Source of the DNA: Microbispora sp. H13382
GTDB taxonomy: Bacteria; Actinomycetota; Actinomycetes; Streptosporangiales; Streptosporangiaceae
Direction of reading: 5' to 3'
DNA: 64,000 nt
Assembly: GCF_014161445.1 (NCBI RefSeq)
Contig: NZ_JABBXA010000001.1
Location: 310,001 to 374,000 of the forward strand
Shown: piece by piece, positions 27,899-37,241 of the stretch
How positions within the stretch are numbered: the first letter of the stretch is position 1
Layout of the letters: each line of letters opens with the position of its first letter
Notes under the pieces: model-generated
What the model saw: only the letters and a program-made list of their open reading frames with translations
Told to the model about the DNA's origin: nothing
The model's database searches: none
Position numbers and translations under genes: made by a program

Positions 27899-28181
27899 CG
27901 AGGCGGAGCACGGCCGTGGGATGAACCCAGGCGACAGGGACCACCGCCGCGGAAAACCGCTTGAGCCCTTCTTTCGCGCTCCCGTAGGGTGCCTGCGGCC
28001 CCCGTCGCCGTGAGGACAGAGGACAAAAGCGCGTGACCCCGCCTGCTCTTTAACCTGACACCTTCTTCCGCTCACCTTCAAGCCGACCGTCCCGTCGGCT
28101 CCGCCGGGCTGCCCGTGTGCGCCCGGTCATGCAGCGTCTGAGGCCGCGCGCGATCGGCCTCGTGTCAGGTCTAGAGAGATC

Positions 28182-28742
28182 ATGTCTTCACAACCTCATA
28201 CTGTGCTGCCCTGGGTCGTCCGCCGGACCAGGCTGCCTCTGCTGTCGTCGCGGTGCCCGGACTGCCGGTCGGAGTCGGCCACCACGGGCGAGGGCAGGTT
28301 CCGGGTCAACGCCAACGGCAAGCTGCTGGACGTGTGGCTGCTGGTCCGCTGCGTGTCCTGCGGCCGGACGAGCAAGCTCACCGTGCACGAGCGGGCGCCG
28401 GTCAGATCCGTCGATCCGGCTGAGCTCGACGGCTACCACACCAACGATCCGGAGTTGGTGGCGTCCACGCTGCTGGATCCGCTGTTCGCCCGGCGCAACC
28501 GCTTCGCTCTGGACTGGGAGGGGGCCTGGCGGCTGGACACCCCGTCGGCATGGCTCGACGAGGCGTGGCCGGTCCAGGTGGAGGTCGTCTTCGAGGACCC
28601 TGTGCCGGTGCGCCCGGAGCGGCTCATCGCCCAGGGGCTCGGCCTCAGCAGGAACGAGGTGCTCCGCCGGATCAAGTGCGACATTCCGCTGCGCCGTACG
28701 ACGAGCACCGGGTTCACCTTCACCGTCATGGCCGGGGACTGA
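28182..28742 (+). CDS. DUF1062 family protein
   Basis: The 186-residue protein has two CxxC pairs (SRCPDCRSES and VRCVSCGRTS), suggesting a zinc ribbon. DUF1062-type words follow: NANGKLLDVWLLVRC, LDPLFARRNRFALDWE, GLGLSRNEVLRRIKCDIPLR. The function of the family is unknown. ATG 28182 follows AGAGAGATC. It is intact amid surrounding gene debris. Confidence 0.82.
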   Translation: MSSQPHTVLPWVVRRTRLPLLSSRCPDCRSESATTGEGRFRVNANGKLLDVWLLVRCVSCGRTSKLTVHERAPVRSVDPAELDGYHTNDPELVASTLLDPLFARRNRFALDWEGAWRLDTPSAWLDEAWPVQVEVVFEDPVPVRPERLIAQGLGLSRNEVLRRIKCDIPLRRTTSTGFTFTVMAGD

Positions 28743-28892
28743 CGGGAGAGTAGCCGCAACGCGATCCCCGCAGGCATCCGTGCCGAACACGCCTCGCCCC
28801 AGGGGCGGCTCCGGCCGTCCGGAGTCGCCCCTGGCGAGCCACGCACGGTGTGCAGGCCGTCCTGGCCGGCCGGCGCATGCCGCCGCCCATTG

Positions 28893-30266
28893 TCACTTTC
28901 GCTTTCGCCGACTCGCTCGCGGACTGTCCGGCGGCACCAAGGCGAGTGACGCGACCCACTCGCGGACTCTGTGTCCGCCGAGCAGAAGAGCCCCGGTGCT
29001 CGACAAGGTTCCGAGCAGCCCGGCGACGAGGGGATGTCGTGTGGTTCCCGGCATCACCAGAACCATGAAGGACACCGCTCCGAACAGCCATCCGAAGAAT
29101 CGCACGAACCTTATGGAGATATGTCCCCCACGCCATGTCCGATACAGCAGGACCGAGAAGGGAAGGCCGAGAAAGATCAGCAGGGTAGTGGTCTTCTCGC
29201 TCGACAGATCGAAGCCGTCTGTCCCGGCGGACAGAAGCACCAGGGCGAGCGCGCAGAGCACCAGCGCGACGGGAACCTGCCACGGGCGAGTGTGCCGCGT
29301 GGCGGGAAGTCCGGGTATGGCGAGTCCGGCCCGCTGATAAACCGGCCGGATGGCAAGGGGGAAAGCCGTTCTGACCCACGCGGAAGGCTCGATCAACCTG
29401 TGGACGCGGACTTCTGGATCGGCCGCCCCCAGGGCGGTCGCGTGTGGCGTCCAGTCGCCGTCGAACCAGACGACGGCGCGGATGTGGACATGGTCAGGCC
29501 CCTTGACGACGACGTTCTCGAAGTCAGGAGCCCGAGGCAGGCCTTTGGGGAAAAGGTCGTGCATCTCGGCTCTGAATGATTCGTACTGGTCAGCGTCACG
29601 GGCGACGACGAGCACCAGCCGCTCGGGCCGGTTGAAGGCCACGATTCGCTCCGTCTCCCATCGCAGGCCGCGTCCGGGCCCACAGGCCAGGATGACGAGG
29701 CGGGCGCGATCCAGAGCCGCGAGCACCTGCGCCTGCCACTCGTGGTCCGCGGCGTAGTAACGTCCGGCACCGGCCTGCGGGAGCGCGTCGCCGGGCTTGC
29801 CAAGGGCGATCATCTGGCCGAACAGCGCGGTCGCCTGTGCCAGTTGCTGTTCCTCGGTGTCGGTCGTCGCCGCCCAGGGGCCGTGCGGATGGCCCCGGGG
29901 AACATTGGCGAAGCCCTCGTCGTCGGCGAACGCGCGCAGGAACAGCACGATCTCCTGGTCGTGCGGGAGCGCGTCGACGGGTCGCAGTGTCTTGGCCCGG
30001 TGCCGGTGGCTTTGACGTATCGCCCAGCGACCGCCTCCCAGCAGCGCGGTCATGAGCGCGAACTCGGCGGCCGTCGCCGGCCAGCCCTGCGGGGCCGTCC
30101 CACGGCGCACGGCCGAGTAGGCCGCGGCGCCGCTGATCGTGCCCGCGGTCACAGCCGCCCATCCCAAGGCGTACAGCGCCCATCCCCAGGCTGGTCGTTG
30201 CCGGAGCCGTGCAGGTGGTCGCGGTCGCCGCGCCTGGGCCGGTGAAGGTTCTGGTTCTTCGGTCAC
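28893..30266 (-). CDS. Membrane protein with TIR-like cytoplasmic domain
   Basis: The 457-residue protein has two N-terminal membrane segments (GWALYALGWAAVTAG, AAEFALMTALLGGG). A soluble domain follows with EIVLFLRAFADDEGF, GQMIALGKPGDALP, a W-containing RARLVILACGPGRGLRWETE, and RLVLVVARDADQY. Four more membrane segments make the C-terminus. The LFLR-then-GRPG-then-VILACG pattern is that of a widespread TIR-like family in actinobacterial membrane proteins. NADase activity is not deducible. The start is one of two adjacent GTG codons (30266 or 30269). Confidence 0.65.
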   Translation of the reverse strand: MTEEPEPSPAQARRPRPPARLRQRPAWGWALYALGWAAVTAGTISGAAAYSAVRRGTAPQGWPATAAEFALMTALLGGGRWAIRQSHRHRAKTLRPVDALPHDQEIVLFLRAFADDEGFANVPRGHPHGPWAATTDTEEQQLAQATALFGQMIALGKPGDALPQAGAGRYYAADHEWQAQVLAALDRARLVILACGPGRGLRWETERIVAFNRPERLVLVVARDADQYESFRAEMHDLFPKGLPRAPDFENVVVKGPDHVHIRAVVWFDGDWTPHATALGAADPEVRVHRLIEPSAWVRTAFPLAIRPVYQRAGLAIPGLPATRHTRPWQVPVALVLCALALVLLSAGTDGFDLSSEKTTTLLIFLGLPFSVLLYRTWRGGHISIRFVRFFGWLFGAVSFMVLVMPGTTRHPLVAGLLGTLSSTGALLLGGHRVREWVASLALVPPDSPRASRRKRK

Positions 30267-30528
30267 CACGTTCCTCTCATCCCGGTGAAACGAGGCCGTA
30301 CGTATAGGGAACGGGGAAAGCGGTGGCCGGGGCCAGATGAACGGGGCCGAAAGGCCGGACCGAGACAGCGCGTGTGTGGATTTGGCGGACAAATCCTGGG
30401 ACTTCGCGGAAAATGTGGAGCGCTGCGGCCGTACCGGTCGCGGCTGCCGCGGACCACGGACGGCGCAGTGGGGTGAGGGCCACTGCGGGAGGGTGTCGCC
30501 GCCGGCCCGGAACCGGCGCGGGGCGCCC

Positions 30529-31683
30529 GTGAGCGCGAAGTGTGTGGCGGTCGTGCTGACTTGGCGTAAAACGAGGAAGACCCCCGCGCCCGTACGGGAA
30601 CGCGGGGAGGAGGTCGACAGACGGGAGGCGGAGGACTTCATCCGGCTCCACCACGCGGAGAACCCGGTGGCGGGCCCGGTGGAGCAGCGGCTCCGGGAGG
30701 TCTTCGCGGAGATCGAGCAGACGGGGACGTACACGCACACCACGGGCGAGCTGACCTTCGGCGCGCGGGTGGCGTGGCGCAACAGCAACAGATGCATCGG
30801 GCGCCTCTACTGGCGGTCGCTGCAGGTCCGTGACCGGCGGCACGTGGACACCGCGGACGGCGTGGCCGAGGAGTGCGTCGAGCATCTCAGGGCGGCCACC
30901 GGGAAGGGCAGGATCCGCCCCACCATCACGGTGTGCGCCCCCGACCGGCCGGGGGAGCGGGCGCCGCGGATCCTCAACGACCAGCTCATCCGGTACGCCG
31001 GGTACGTCCGCGAGGACGGCTCGGTCCTCGGCGATCCGGCCAACGCGCGGATCACCACGCGGGCCCTGCGCATGGGCTGGCGGGGGGACGGGACGAGGTT
31101 CGACGTCCTGCCGCTGGTCGTGGAGGCCAAGGGCGCCCTGGTCCTGCGGGAGGTGCCGCGCGACGCGGTCCTGGAGGTGCCGCTCCGGCACCCGGCCTTC
31201 CCGTGGTTCGCCGATCTGGGACTCAGGTGGCACGCCGTGCCGGCGATCGCGAACATGTCGCTGGAGATCGGCGGCGTCTCCTACCCGTGCGCGCCGTTCA
31301 ACGGCTGGTACATGGGCACCGAGATCGGCGCGCGTAACCTGGCCGACCGGGACCGCTACGACCAGCTCCCGGTGGTCGCCGAGCAGCTCGGCCTCGACAC
31401 CTCCCACGACCGGACGCTCTGGCGCGACCAGGCCCTGGTGGAGCTCAACGTCGCCGTGCTGCACTCCTTCGCGGAGGACGGTGTGACGATCACCGACCAC
31501 CACACGGAGGCGCGGCGGTTCATGACCCATCTGGAACGGGAGGAGCGCAGCGGGCGCGTCTGCCCCGCGGACTGGTCCTGGATCGTGCCGCCCCTGTCCG
31601 GCGCCGCGACGCCGGTCTTCCACCGCTACTACGACGACGTACGGCTCACGCCGGCCTACGTCCACCGCCCTCCGCTGGTGTAG
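30529..31683 (+). CDS. nos: Bacterial nitric oxide synthase oxygenase
   Basis: The 384-residue heme-thiolate enzyme oxidises L-arginine to nitric oxide and citrulline. The heme Cys89 is in VAWRNSNRCIGRLYW, a signature of NOS oxygenase domains. The substrate region includes PFNGWYMGTEIGARNLADRDRY and the C-terminal pterin/dimer part PADWSWIVPPLSG. No reductase domain is fused, as usual in bacteria. The start at GTG 30529 is chosen by homology of length; upstream in-frame codons look non-coding. A crotonase gene follows closely. Confidence 0.93.
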   Translation: MSAKCVAVVLTWRKTRKTPAPVRERGEEVDRREAEDFIRLHHAENPVAGPVEQRLREVFAEIEQTGTYTHTTGELTFGARVAWRNSNRCIGRLYWRSLQVRDRRHVDTADGVAEECVEHLRAATGKGRIRPTITVCAPDRPGERAPRILNDQLIRYAGYVREDGSVLGDPANARITTRALRMGWRGDGTRFDVLPLVVEAKGALVLREVPRDAVLEVPLRHPAFPWFADLGLRWHAVPAIANMSLEIGGVSYPCAPFNGWYMGTEIGARNLADRDRYDQLPVVAEQLGLDTSHDRTLWRDQALVELNVAVLHSFAEDGVTITDHHTEARRFMTHLEREERSGRVCPADWSWIVPPLSGAATPVFHRYYDDVRLTPAYVHRPPLV

Positions 31684-31724
31684 AACCGTGTAGAACTATG
31701 TTCGGGCGAAGGAGGGGTGTGGCG

Positions 31725-32495
31725 ATGGTGGTGCTGTCCGAGGACGACGGCGGTGTGCGGATCCTGACGTTCAACCGGCCCGAACGGCTGAACGCCTGGA
31801 CCGCCGAGATGGGACGGCGCTACTTCGACCTGCTGGAGGAGGCCGACCGCGACCCGTCCGTACGGGCGGTCGTGGTGACCGGCGCGGGGAAGGGTTTCTG
31901 CGCCGGGGCCGACTTCGCCGACCTGACGGCCCTGCAGGCGGGAACCTACGCCGACGAGCAGGACCCCCGGCCCAACACCTTCCCCACCACCCTGCGGACG
32001 CCCGTCGTCGCCGCGGTCAACGGCGCGTGCGCCGGGCTGGGGATGGTCCACGCGCTCGTGTGCGACGTGGTCCTGACCGCCGACGACGCCAAGTGGACGA
32101 CCGCGTTCTCGCGGCGAGGCCTCGTCGCCGAGTACGGCCTCGGCTGGATCCTGCCCCGGCTGGCCGGCCAGGCGCGGGCGATGGACCTGCTGCTGTCCGG
32201 CCGGGTCTTCACCGGCGCGCAGGCGTGCGCCATGGGCCTCGCCGTACGCGCCGTGCCGGGGGAGCGGCTGCTCGCCGAGGCCGTCGCGTACGCGAAGGAT
32301 CTGGCCACCCAGTGCTCGCCCGCGTCGATGGCCGTGATCAAGCGGCAGATCTGGGGCGGCTGGCAGGCGGGGCTCGACGAGGCCAGGGACGAGGCCGTAC
32401 GGCTGATGATGGAGTCGTTCCGGCGGCCGGACTTCGCCGAGGGAGTGGCGAGCTTCCTCGAACGCCGGCCGTCGGACTTCCCGCCTCTGACGTAG
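31725..32495 (+). CDS. Enoyl-CoA hydratase/isomerase (crotonase) family protein
   Basis: The 256-residue crotonase has LTFNRPERLNAWTAEM, then VVVTGAGKGFCAGADF with the oxyanion Gly, and AAVNGACAGLGMVHALVCDVV. One usual glutamate sits in VAEYGLGWILPRLAG. ATG 31725 has GGAGGGG 7 bases upstream. It begins about 40 bases after nos and may be co-transcribed with it. Its CoA substrate is unknown. Confidence 0.85.
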   Translation: MVVLSEDDGGVRILTFNRPERLNAWTAEMGRRYFDLLEEADRDPSVRAVVVTGAGKGFCAGADFADLTALQAGTYADEQDPRPNTFPTTLRTPVVAAVNGACAGLGMVHALVCDVVLTADDAKWTTAFSRRGLVAEYGLGWILPRLAGQARAMDLLLSGRVFTGAQACAMGLAVRAVPGERLLAEAVAYAKDLATQCSPASMAVIKRQIWGGWQAGLDEARDEAVRLMMESFRRPDFAEGVASFLERRPSDFPPLT

Positions 32496-32498
32496 GGC

Positions 32499-33620
32499 TC
32501 AGCGCAGACGGCGGGCGCCGGCCGCCGGAGTGGCCGGCAGGAACGTCGGCGCGGCCCAGCCGCGCTCGGCGTAGGCCTGCTCCACGGTGGTGCGGACCCG
32601 GTCCACCCGGTCGTCGGCGACGAGCGCGATGGCCGAGCCGCCGAAGCCGCCGCCGGTCATCCGCGCCCCGCGCGCGCCGCCCTTGACCGCGGCCTCGACG
32701 GCCACGTCCAGCTCCGGGCAGGAGACCTGGTACTGGTCCCGGAGGGACAGGTGCGAGGCGTTCAGCAGGGCGCCGATCTCCTGTACGGCTTTGGCCCGCA
32801 GCAGCCCGATGACGGCCTCCACCCGATGGTTCTCGGTGACGACGTGCTGGGTGCGGGCCCGCTCGTCGCCGCTCAGCCTCGACAGGGCCGCGGCGAGGTC
32901 GGTGACGTCCCGCAGCGACGGGACGCCGAGGCGCTTGGCCGCGTTCTCGCAGTCCTGGCGCCGCCTGGCGTACTGCCCGTCGGCCAGCTCGTGGTGCACG
33001 CCGGTGTTGACGATGAGGATCTGCAATCCGTACGCCGACAGGTCGAACGGGACGGCGCGACTGGCCAGCGAGCGGCAGTCGAGGAACAGGGCGTGCCCCT
33101 CTCGGCTCAGCGCCGAGGCCGCCTGGTCCATGATCCCGCAGGGCATGCCGACGAACTCGTTCTCGGCCTTCTGGCACAGCCTGGCCAGCTCCATCGGCTC
33201 CAGGCCGAGGCCGTACAGGTCGTTCAGGGCGAGCCCGACCGAGACCTCCAGCGCGGCGCTGGAGGACAGCCCGGCGCCCTTGGGCACGTCGCCGTCGACC
33301 GCGATGTCGGCGCCGCGCACCGGGAGTCCGGCGCCGCGCATCACCGCGACGACCCCGGTGGGGTAGCGGGCCCAGCCCGCGGCCCGGTCGAGGTCCTCCA
33401 GCACCTGCTCCTCGCCGGGCGCCTGGAGGGAGGCGATCCGCACCGTGAGGTCGTCGCGGGGGCTGACCGCGGCCGTCACGCCCCACGGCACCGCGAACGG
33501 CAGGACGAAGCCGTCGTTGTAGTCGGTGTGCTCGCCGATCAGGTTGACCCTGCCGGGCGCGTGCCAGACCCCGGCGGGTTCGCCGCCGTACGCCTGCCGG
33601 AAAGCATCAACAACGCGCAT
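32499..33620 (-). CDS. galK: Galactokinase
   Basis: The 373-residue GHMP kinase phosphorylates galactose at C1 for the Leloir pathway. The galactokinase signature GRVNLIGEHTDYNDG is at about residues 23-37. The ATP loop is GAGLSSSAALEVSVG, the catalytic Asp is in MPCGIMDQAAS, and the GHMP C-terminal motif is MTGGGFGGSAIAL. galT and galE are not adjacent. It ends 3 bases from the convergent crotonase gene. Confidence 0.95.
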   Translation of the reverse strand: MRVVDAFRQAYGGEPAGVWHAPGRVNLIGEHTDYNDGFVLPFAVPWGVTAAVSPRDDLTVRIASLQAPGEEQVLEDLDRAAGWARYPTGVVAVMRGAGLPVRGADIAVDGDVPKGAGLSSSAALEVSVGLALNDLYGLGLEPMELARLCQKAENEFVGMPCGIMDQAASALSREGHALFLDCRSLASRAVPFDLSAYGLQILIVNTGVHHELADGQYARRRQDCENAAKRLGVPSLRDVTDLAAALSRLSGDERARTQHVVTENHRVEAVIGLLRAKAVQEIGALLNASHLSLRDQYQVSCPELDVAVEAAVKGGARGARMTGGGFGGSAIALVADDRVDRVRTTVEQAYAERGWAAPTFLPATPAAGARRLR

Positions 33621-33685
33621 AGTCGCACACTCCTCAACATCGCAGCCTCCCCGTAGGGTAGCGGCCCCGCGACGCGGACGTGCCG

Positions 33686-33716
33686 GGGCCCGGCCCGGGT
33701 AGCCCGGGCCGGGCCC
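33686..33716. terminator. Terminator hairpin between galK and catalase regions
   Basis: A 14-bp perfect stem (GGGCCCGGCCCGGG with its complement) closes a TAG loop. It lies about 20 bases past the catalase stop codon on the minus strand. Confidence 0.75.
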
Positions 33717-33735
33717 TGGTCCGATCATGCCGGGC

Positions 33736-35397
33736 TCACATCGCGGGTACCGTGGCCCGCTCGTCCGGGACGCAGTGCGTCATCGTGAGGCCCGATACGT
33801 CGCGCGGGCCGTTCTTGCCGAGGTTGGCCAGGCGCTGCGTGTCCTCCTCCGTCAGGTCCTGGCTCGCCAGCGGCTCCAGGTGCTTGACGTCGTCGGGTGT
33901 GATGCCTAGCCCCTCGCCGACGCGCAGGCCGAGGTCGTCCTCGACCAGCAGCAGGTGCCAGACCATGCGCTCCTGGATGGGCCGGTCGCACTGCGACAGC
34001 ATGGTGGTCATGTTCTCCACCAGGTCGTCACGCTCCCACTGCTCCATGAGCAGGTAGCGCTGGCCCGCCTGCTTGTAGTCGTTGGTCCGCGGGATGCGCT
34101 TGCGGGTGAGCCTGCCGACGATCTCCGGGCCCTGCTCGTCGTGCGTCGGGAACTGTCCCTCCCGCAGCCCGCCGTTGATAGACGGCTCGTAGTTGATGTG
34201 CGGGTTCTCGCCTCCCTGGTCCTGGTGGTAGGTCATGAGGCCGTCGCGCTGGTTGGTGCGCACCTCGGCGTTCTTGGCCTGGTTCACGGGCAGCTGCAGG
34301 TAGTTCGGCCCGACGCGGTAGCGCTGGGTGTCGCTGTAGGAGAACGTCCTGCCCACCAGCATCTTGTCGTCGGAGAAGTCCAGCCCGTCGACGAGGACGC
34401 CGGTGCCGAAGGAGATCTGCTCGTTTTCCGCGAAGTTGTTGCTGACGGTCCGGTCGAGGACCATCCGCCCGACCGGCTTGGCCGGGAAGAGCTCCTCGGG
34501 CCAGACCTTGGTGTCGTCCAGCGGGTCGAAGTCCAGCTCGGGGTGTTCGTCGTCGCTCATCATCTGGACGAGCAGCTCCCATTCCGGATAGTCGCCCCGC
34601 TCGATCGCGTCACGGAGGTCCTTGGTCGCGTGCCCGAGCTCGTGGGCCTGGATGCGGGCGGCGTCCTCGGCCGTCATGCTCCTGACCCCCTGCTTGGGCA
34701 TCCAGTGGTACTTCACGAGCACGGTGTCGCCCTGCGCGTTGACCCACTTGTAGGTGTTGACCCCGAAGCCCTGCATGTGCCGGTAGCCCGCCGGGATGCC
34801 GCGCGGGCTGAACAGGTTGACGAGCATGTGCATGCTCTCGGGCGACTGCGACATGAAGTCGAAGATCCGGTTCGGCTCCTGCCGGAACGTCACCGGGTCC
34901 GGCTTGAGCGCGTGGATCACGTCAGGGAACTTGATGGCGTCGCGGATGAAGAACACCGCGAGGTTGTTGCCGACGAGGTCCCAGTTGCCGTCCTCGGTGT
35001 AGAACTTCACGGCGAAGCCGCGCGGGTCGCGGGCGCACTCGGACGAGTCGCGCCCCCCGATCACGGTAGAGAACCGGATGGCGAGATCGGTGCGCTTGCC
35101 GGCCTCCTGGAAGAGCTTCGCCCTGGTGAACCGGGCGATCGGCTCGTCACCCCATTTGCCGTACGCCTCGAAGAAGCCGTAGGCGACCGTGCCGCGAGCG
35201 TGGACCACCCGCTCGGGAATGCGCTCCCGGTCGAAGTGACTGATCTTCTCCAGGAACTGGTAGTTCTCGAGAGTGGCCGGGCCGCGCGCGCCGACCGTCC
35301 GCTGGTTCTGGTTGTCGTAGACCGGGTGCCCTTGACGGTTGGTCAGCACCGGACGCTCGTCCCCGGGCTCCGGCCCCCTGCTCGACACGTCCGTCAT
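33736..35397 (-). CDS. katA: Monofunctional heme catalase
   Basis: The 553-residue catalase decomposes hydrogen peroxide. The catalytic His is in [19 protein letters not shown] and the distal Asn in [13 protein letters not shown]. The proximal heme Tyr lies in [15 protein letters not shown] region like a small-subunit C-terminus follows. The ORF starts with MTDVSSRG and lies downstream of an inverted repeat TTGAA-n12-TTCAA (35428-35449) that may be a peroxide-regulator site. No Fur-type regulator is adjacent. Confidence 0.95.
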   Translation of the reverse strand: MTDVSSRGPEPGDERPVLTNRQGHPVYDNQNQRTVGARGPATLENYQFLEKISHFDRERIPERVVHARGTVAYGFFEAYGKWGDEPIARFTRAKLFQEAGKRTDLAIRFSTVIGGRDSSECARDPRGFAVKFYTEDGNWDLVGNNLAVFFIRDAIKFPDVIHALKPDPVTFRQEPNRIFDFMSQSPESMHMLVNLFSPRGIPAGYRHMQGFGVNTYKWVNAQGDTVLVKYHWMPKQGVRSMTAEDAARIQAHELGHATKDLRDAIERGDYPEWELLVQMMSDDEHPELDFDPLDDTKVWPEELFPAKPVGRMVLDRTVSNNFAENEQISFGTGVLVDGLDFSDDKMLVGRTFSYSDTQRYRVGPNYLQLPVNQAKNAEVRTNQRDGLMTYHQDQGGENPHINYEPSINGGLREGQFPTHDEQGPEIVGRLTRKRIPRTNDYKQAGQRYLLMEQWERDDLVENMTTMLSQCDRPIQERMVWHLLLVEDDLGLRVGEGLGITPDDVKHLEPLASQDLTEEDTQRLANLGKNGPRDVSGLTMTHCVPDERATVPAM

Positions 35398-35493
35398 GGG
35401 ACGGCTCCTCTCGCTGTTTGATCGCGTTTGAACTGTTAGTCCACTTCAAGACACCCCTATCCGGTTTTGGGCGGGGTATTCGTCCCGGCGCCC

Positions 35494-36741
35494 TCAGGTG
35501 AGGAGATCCTGGAACGCCCGGAGCACGCGGGGGAGGGACCACAGGGCGCCGTGCACGTGGCCGACGGCCCCGGCGTCGACCAGGCGCACGTTCGCCCCGC
35601 TCGCCGCCAGGTCGTCGCGGCACACCCGGGCGTTGGCGATCGCCACGTCGCGGTCGCCACGGGCCGCGTACAGCGTGACCGGGACCCGGGGCCGCCAGCC
35701 GGTGCAGGTGGTGTCGTTGACGCGCAGCGCTTCGAGGAACGCGCCCGAGGGCTGCCTGACCTGGGCCATGAACTCCTCGGTCAGCAACTCGGCCGGGCTC
35801 GCCGGGAGCGCGGCGGCGATCTGCTCCTCGGTGTGCCGCCCGTCGAAGAGCCCCTCCACCGTCCGGTCGTACGGTGCGCGGAACGCCTGGCCGGGCGTGT
35901 CGTACAGATGGTGGAGCCGGTTCATCGACGTGATCCAGTACGCGAGGTAGAACGTCGCGGAGCGCGGCTCGACGTCCCCGGACAGGACGGCGGGCAGCTC
36001 GGCCCGCTCGACGGCGTACGGCCCGCTGATCGGGGCGAGCGCGGCGAGCCGGAGTCCGGGCACGACGCCCCGCTGGAGCGCGCGGCCCAGCGCCATGGCG
36101 GCGTGCCCGCCCTGGGAGAAGCCGGTGACCATCACCCGGCCGTCGAGGCCGCGGCCGTGCCGGGCGGCGAGATCGCGGGCGGCGCGCAGCAGGTCGGCGG
36201 AGGCGGTCACCTCCGACGCCGCGTCCATGTACGGATGCCGGCCCGGCCCGAGCCCGAGACCGAGGTAGTCGGGCGCCACCCCCGCGAAGCCCGCGGCGGC
36301 GAACATGACCGGCACCAGCCGGCCGTCGCTGCCCGGAGCGACGGAGGGCGCGTAGCGCTTGGTGGGAAGCGTCCCGTGCTCGTAGACCGCGAACGACAGG
36401 CGCCCGTCCCCGGAGCGGGGCAGGGTCACGACGCCGCTGGCGGTCGTGGGCTGTCCGCCGGTGCCGGTGGTCCGGTAGACGACCCGGTAGACGTCGACGC
36501 CGAGCGGGTGCTCCGGCACGGGGAAGCCGGCGGCGCGCAGGGTGGCGGAGACCCGGGCGGGCGACAGCCGGTCGATCCGGGTCGCCGACACGATCGAGCC
36601 GTGCGGGGCCCCGGCGGTGACGGCGGCGGCCGTGGGGGCGGAGGGCTGGGTGATCGCGGCGGAGGCGGTCGCGGGAACGGAGAGCACCAGCGCGGCACAG
36701 GCCGCGGCGGCCAGAAGACGCTTGGGGAGGGAGTTCGTCAT
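35494..36741 (-). CDS. Secreted lipase-like alpha/beta hydrolase
   Basis: The 415-residue exported hydrolase has a signal peptide (LPKRLLAAAACAALVLSVPATASAA). Its alpha/beta-hydrolase fold has GFSQGGHAAMALGRALQRG as the nucleophile motif, with YEHGTLPTKRYAPS as an upstream loop. It resembles the secreted LIP-type lipase family of actinomycetes. A C-terminal Asp and His (ARGDRDVAIA, AGAVGHVHG) would complete the triad. The ATG at 36741 follows GGGAGG. Confidence 0.82.
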   Translation of the reverse strand: MTNSLPKRLLAAAACAALVLSVPATASAAITQPSAPTAAAVTAGAPHGSIVSATRIDRLSPARVSATLRAAGFPVPEHPLGVDVYRVVYRTTGTGGQPTTASGVVTLPRSGDGRLSFAVYEHGTLPTKRYAPSVAPGSDGRLVPVMFAAAGFAGVAPDYLGLGLGPGRHPYMDAASEVTASADLLRAARDLAARHGRGLDGRVMVTGFSQGGHAAMALGRALQRGVVPGLRLAALAPISGPYAVERAELPAVLSGDVEPRSATFYLAYWITSMNRLHHLYDTPGQAFRAPYDRTVEGLFDGRHTEEQIAAALPASPAELLTEEFMAQVRQPSGAFLEALRVNDTTCTGWRPRVPVTLYAARGDRDVAIANARVCRDDLAASGANVRLVDAGAVGHVHGALWSLPRVLRAFQDLLT

Positions 36742-36818
36742 GGCCGTAAACGTAGGTTCCGGCGGTGGTCGCGGCCCATCCCGCACACCGCCGGAACCAC
36801 GGTGGGGAATTCCCTACC

Positions 36819-37241
36819 TCACCCTGTGGGGGCCGCCTTCCGCGGCTCGCCGCGGTAGGTGCCGAACGACCAGAGATTGCCCTCCGGATCGCGGACGACG
36901 AACTCGCGGGAGCCGTAGTCGGTGTCGTACGGCTCCTGGACGACCCGCGCCCCCGCGGCGGTCGCCCGGGCGAACAGCGCGTCCGGGTCGTCGGTCACCG
37001 CATAGGCGCCGAAGGAACCGGGGGTGAGGCTCCACTTGTCGTCCGGTGTGTCGCGGACGCTGCCCAGCATGATCCCGCCGCCTGCCGGCCAGGAGAGCTG
37101 GGCATGGTCGACGCGGTCGCCCTCGCCGTACACGGCGGTCTCCTCGAAGCCGAACGCGTCGACGAGGAAGGCGATCAGGGTGCGTGCGTCCCCGGCCCGC
37201 AGCGTGGGCCATACCTGAGGTGCTGGTGTGGTGTCGTTCAT
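36819..37241 (-). CDS. VOC-family glyoxalase-like protein
   Basis: The 140-residue single-domain protein begins APQVWPTLRAGDARTLIAFL and has REFVVRDPEGNLWSFGTYRG at its end, a VOC fold with the metal-binding pattern partly visible. The AraC gene upstream overlaps its start codon by 4 bases (ATGA), so the two are translationally coupled and co-regulated. Confidence 0.8.
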   Translation of the reverse strand: MNDTTPAPQVWPTLRAGDARTLIAFLVDAFGFEETAVYGEGDRVDHAQLSWPAGGGIMLGSVRDTPDDKWSLTPGSFGAYAVTDDPDALFARATAAGARVVQEPYDTDYGSREFVVRDPEGNLWSFGTYRGEPRKAAPTG

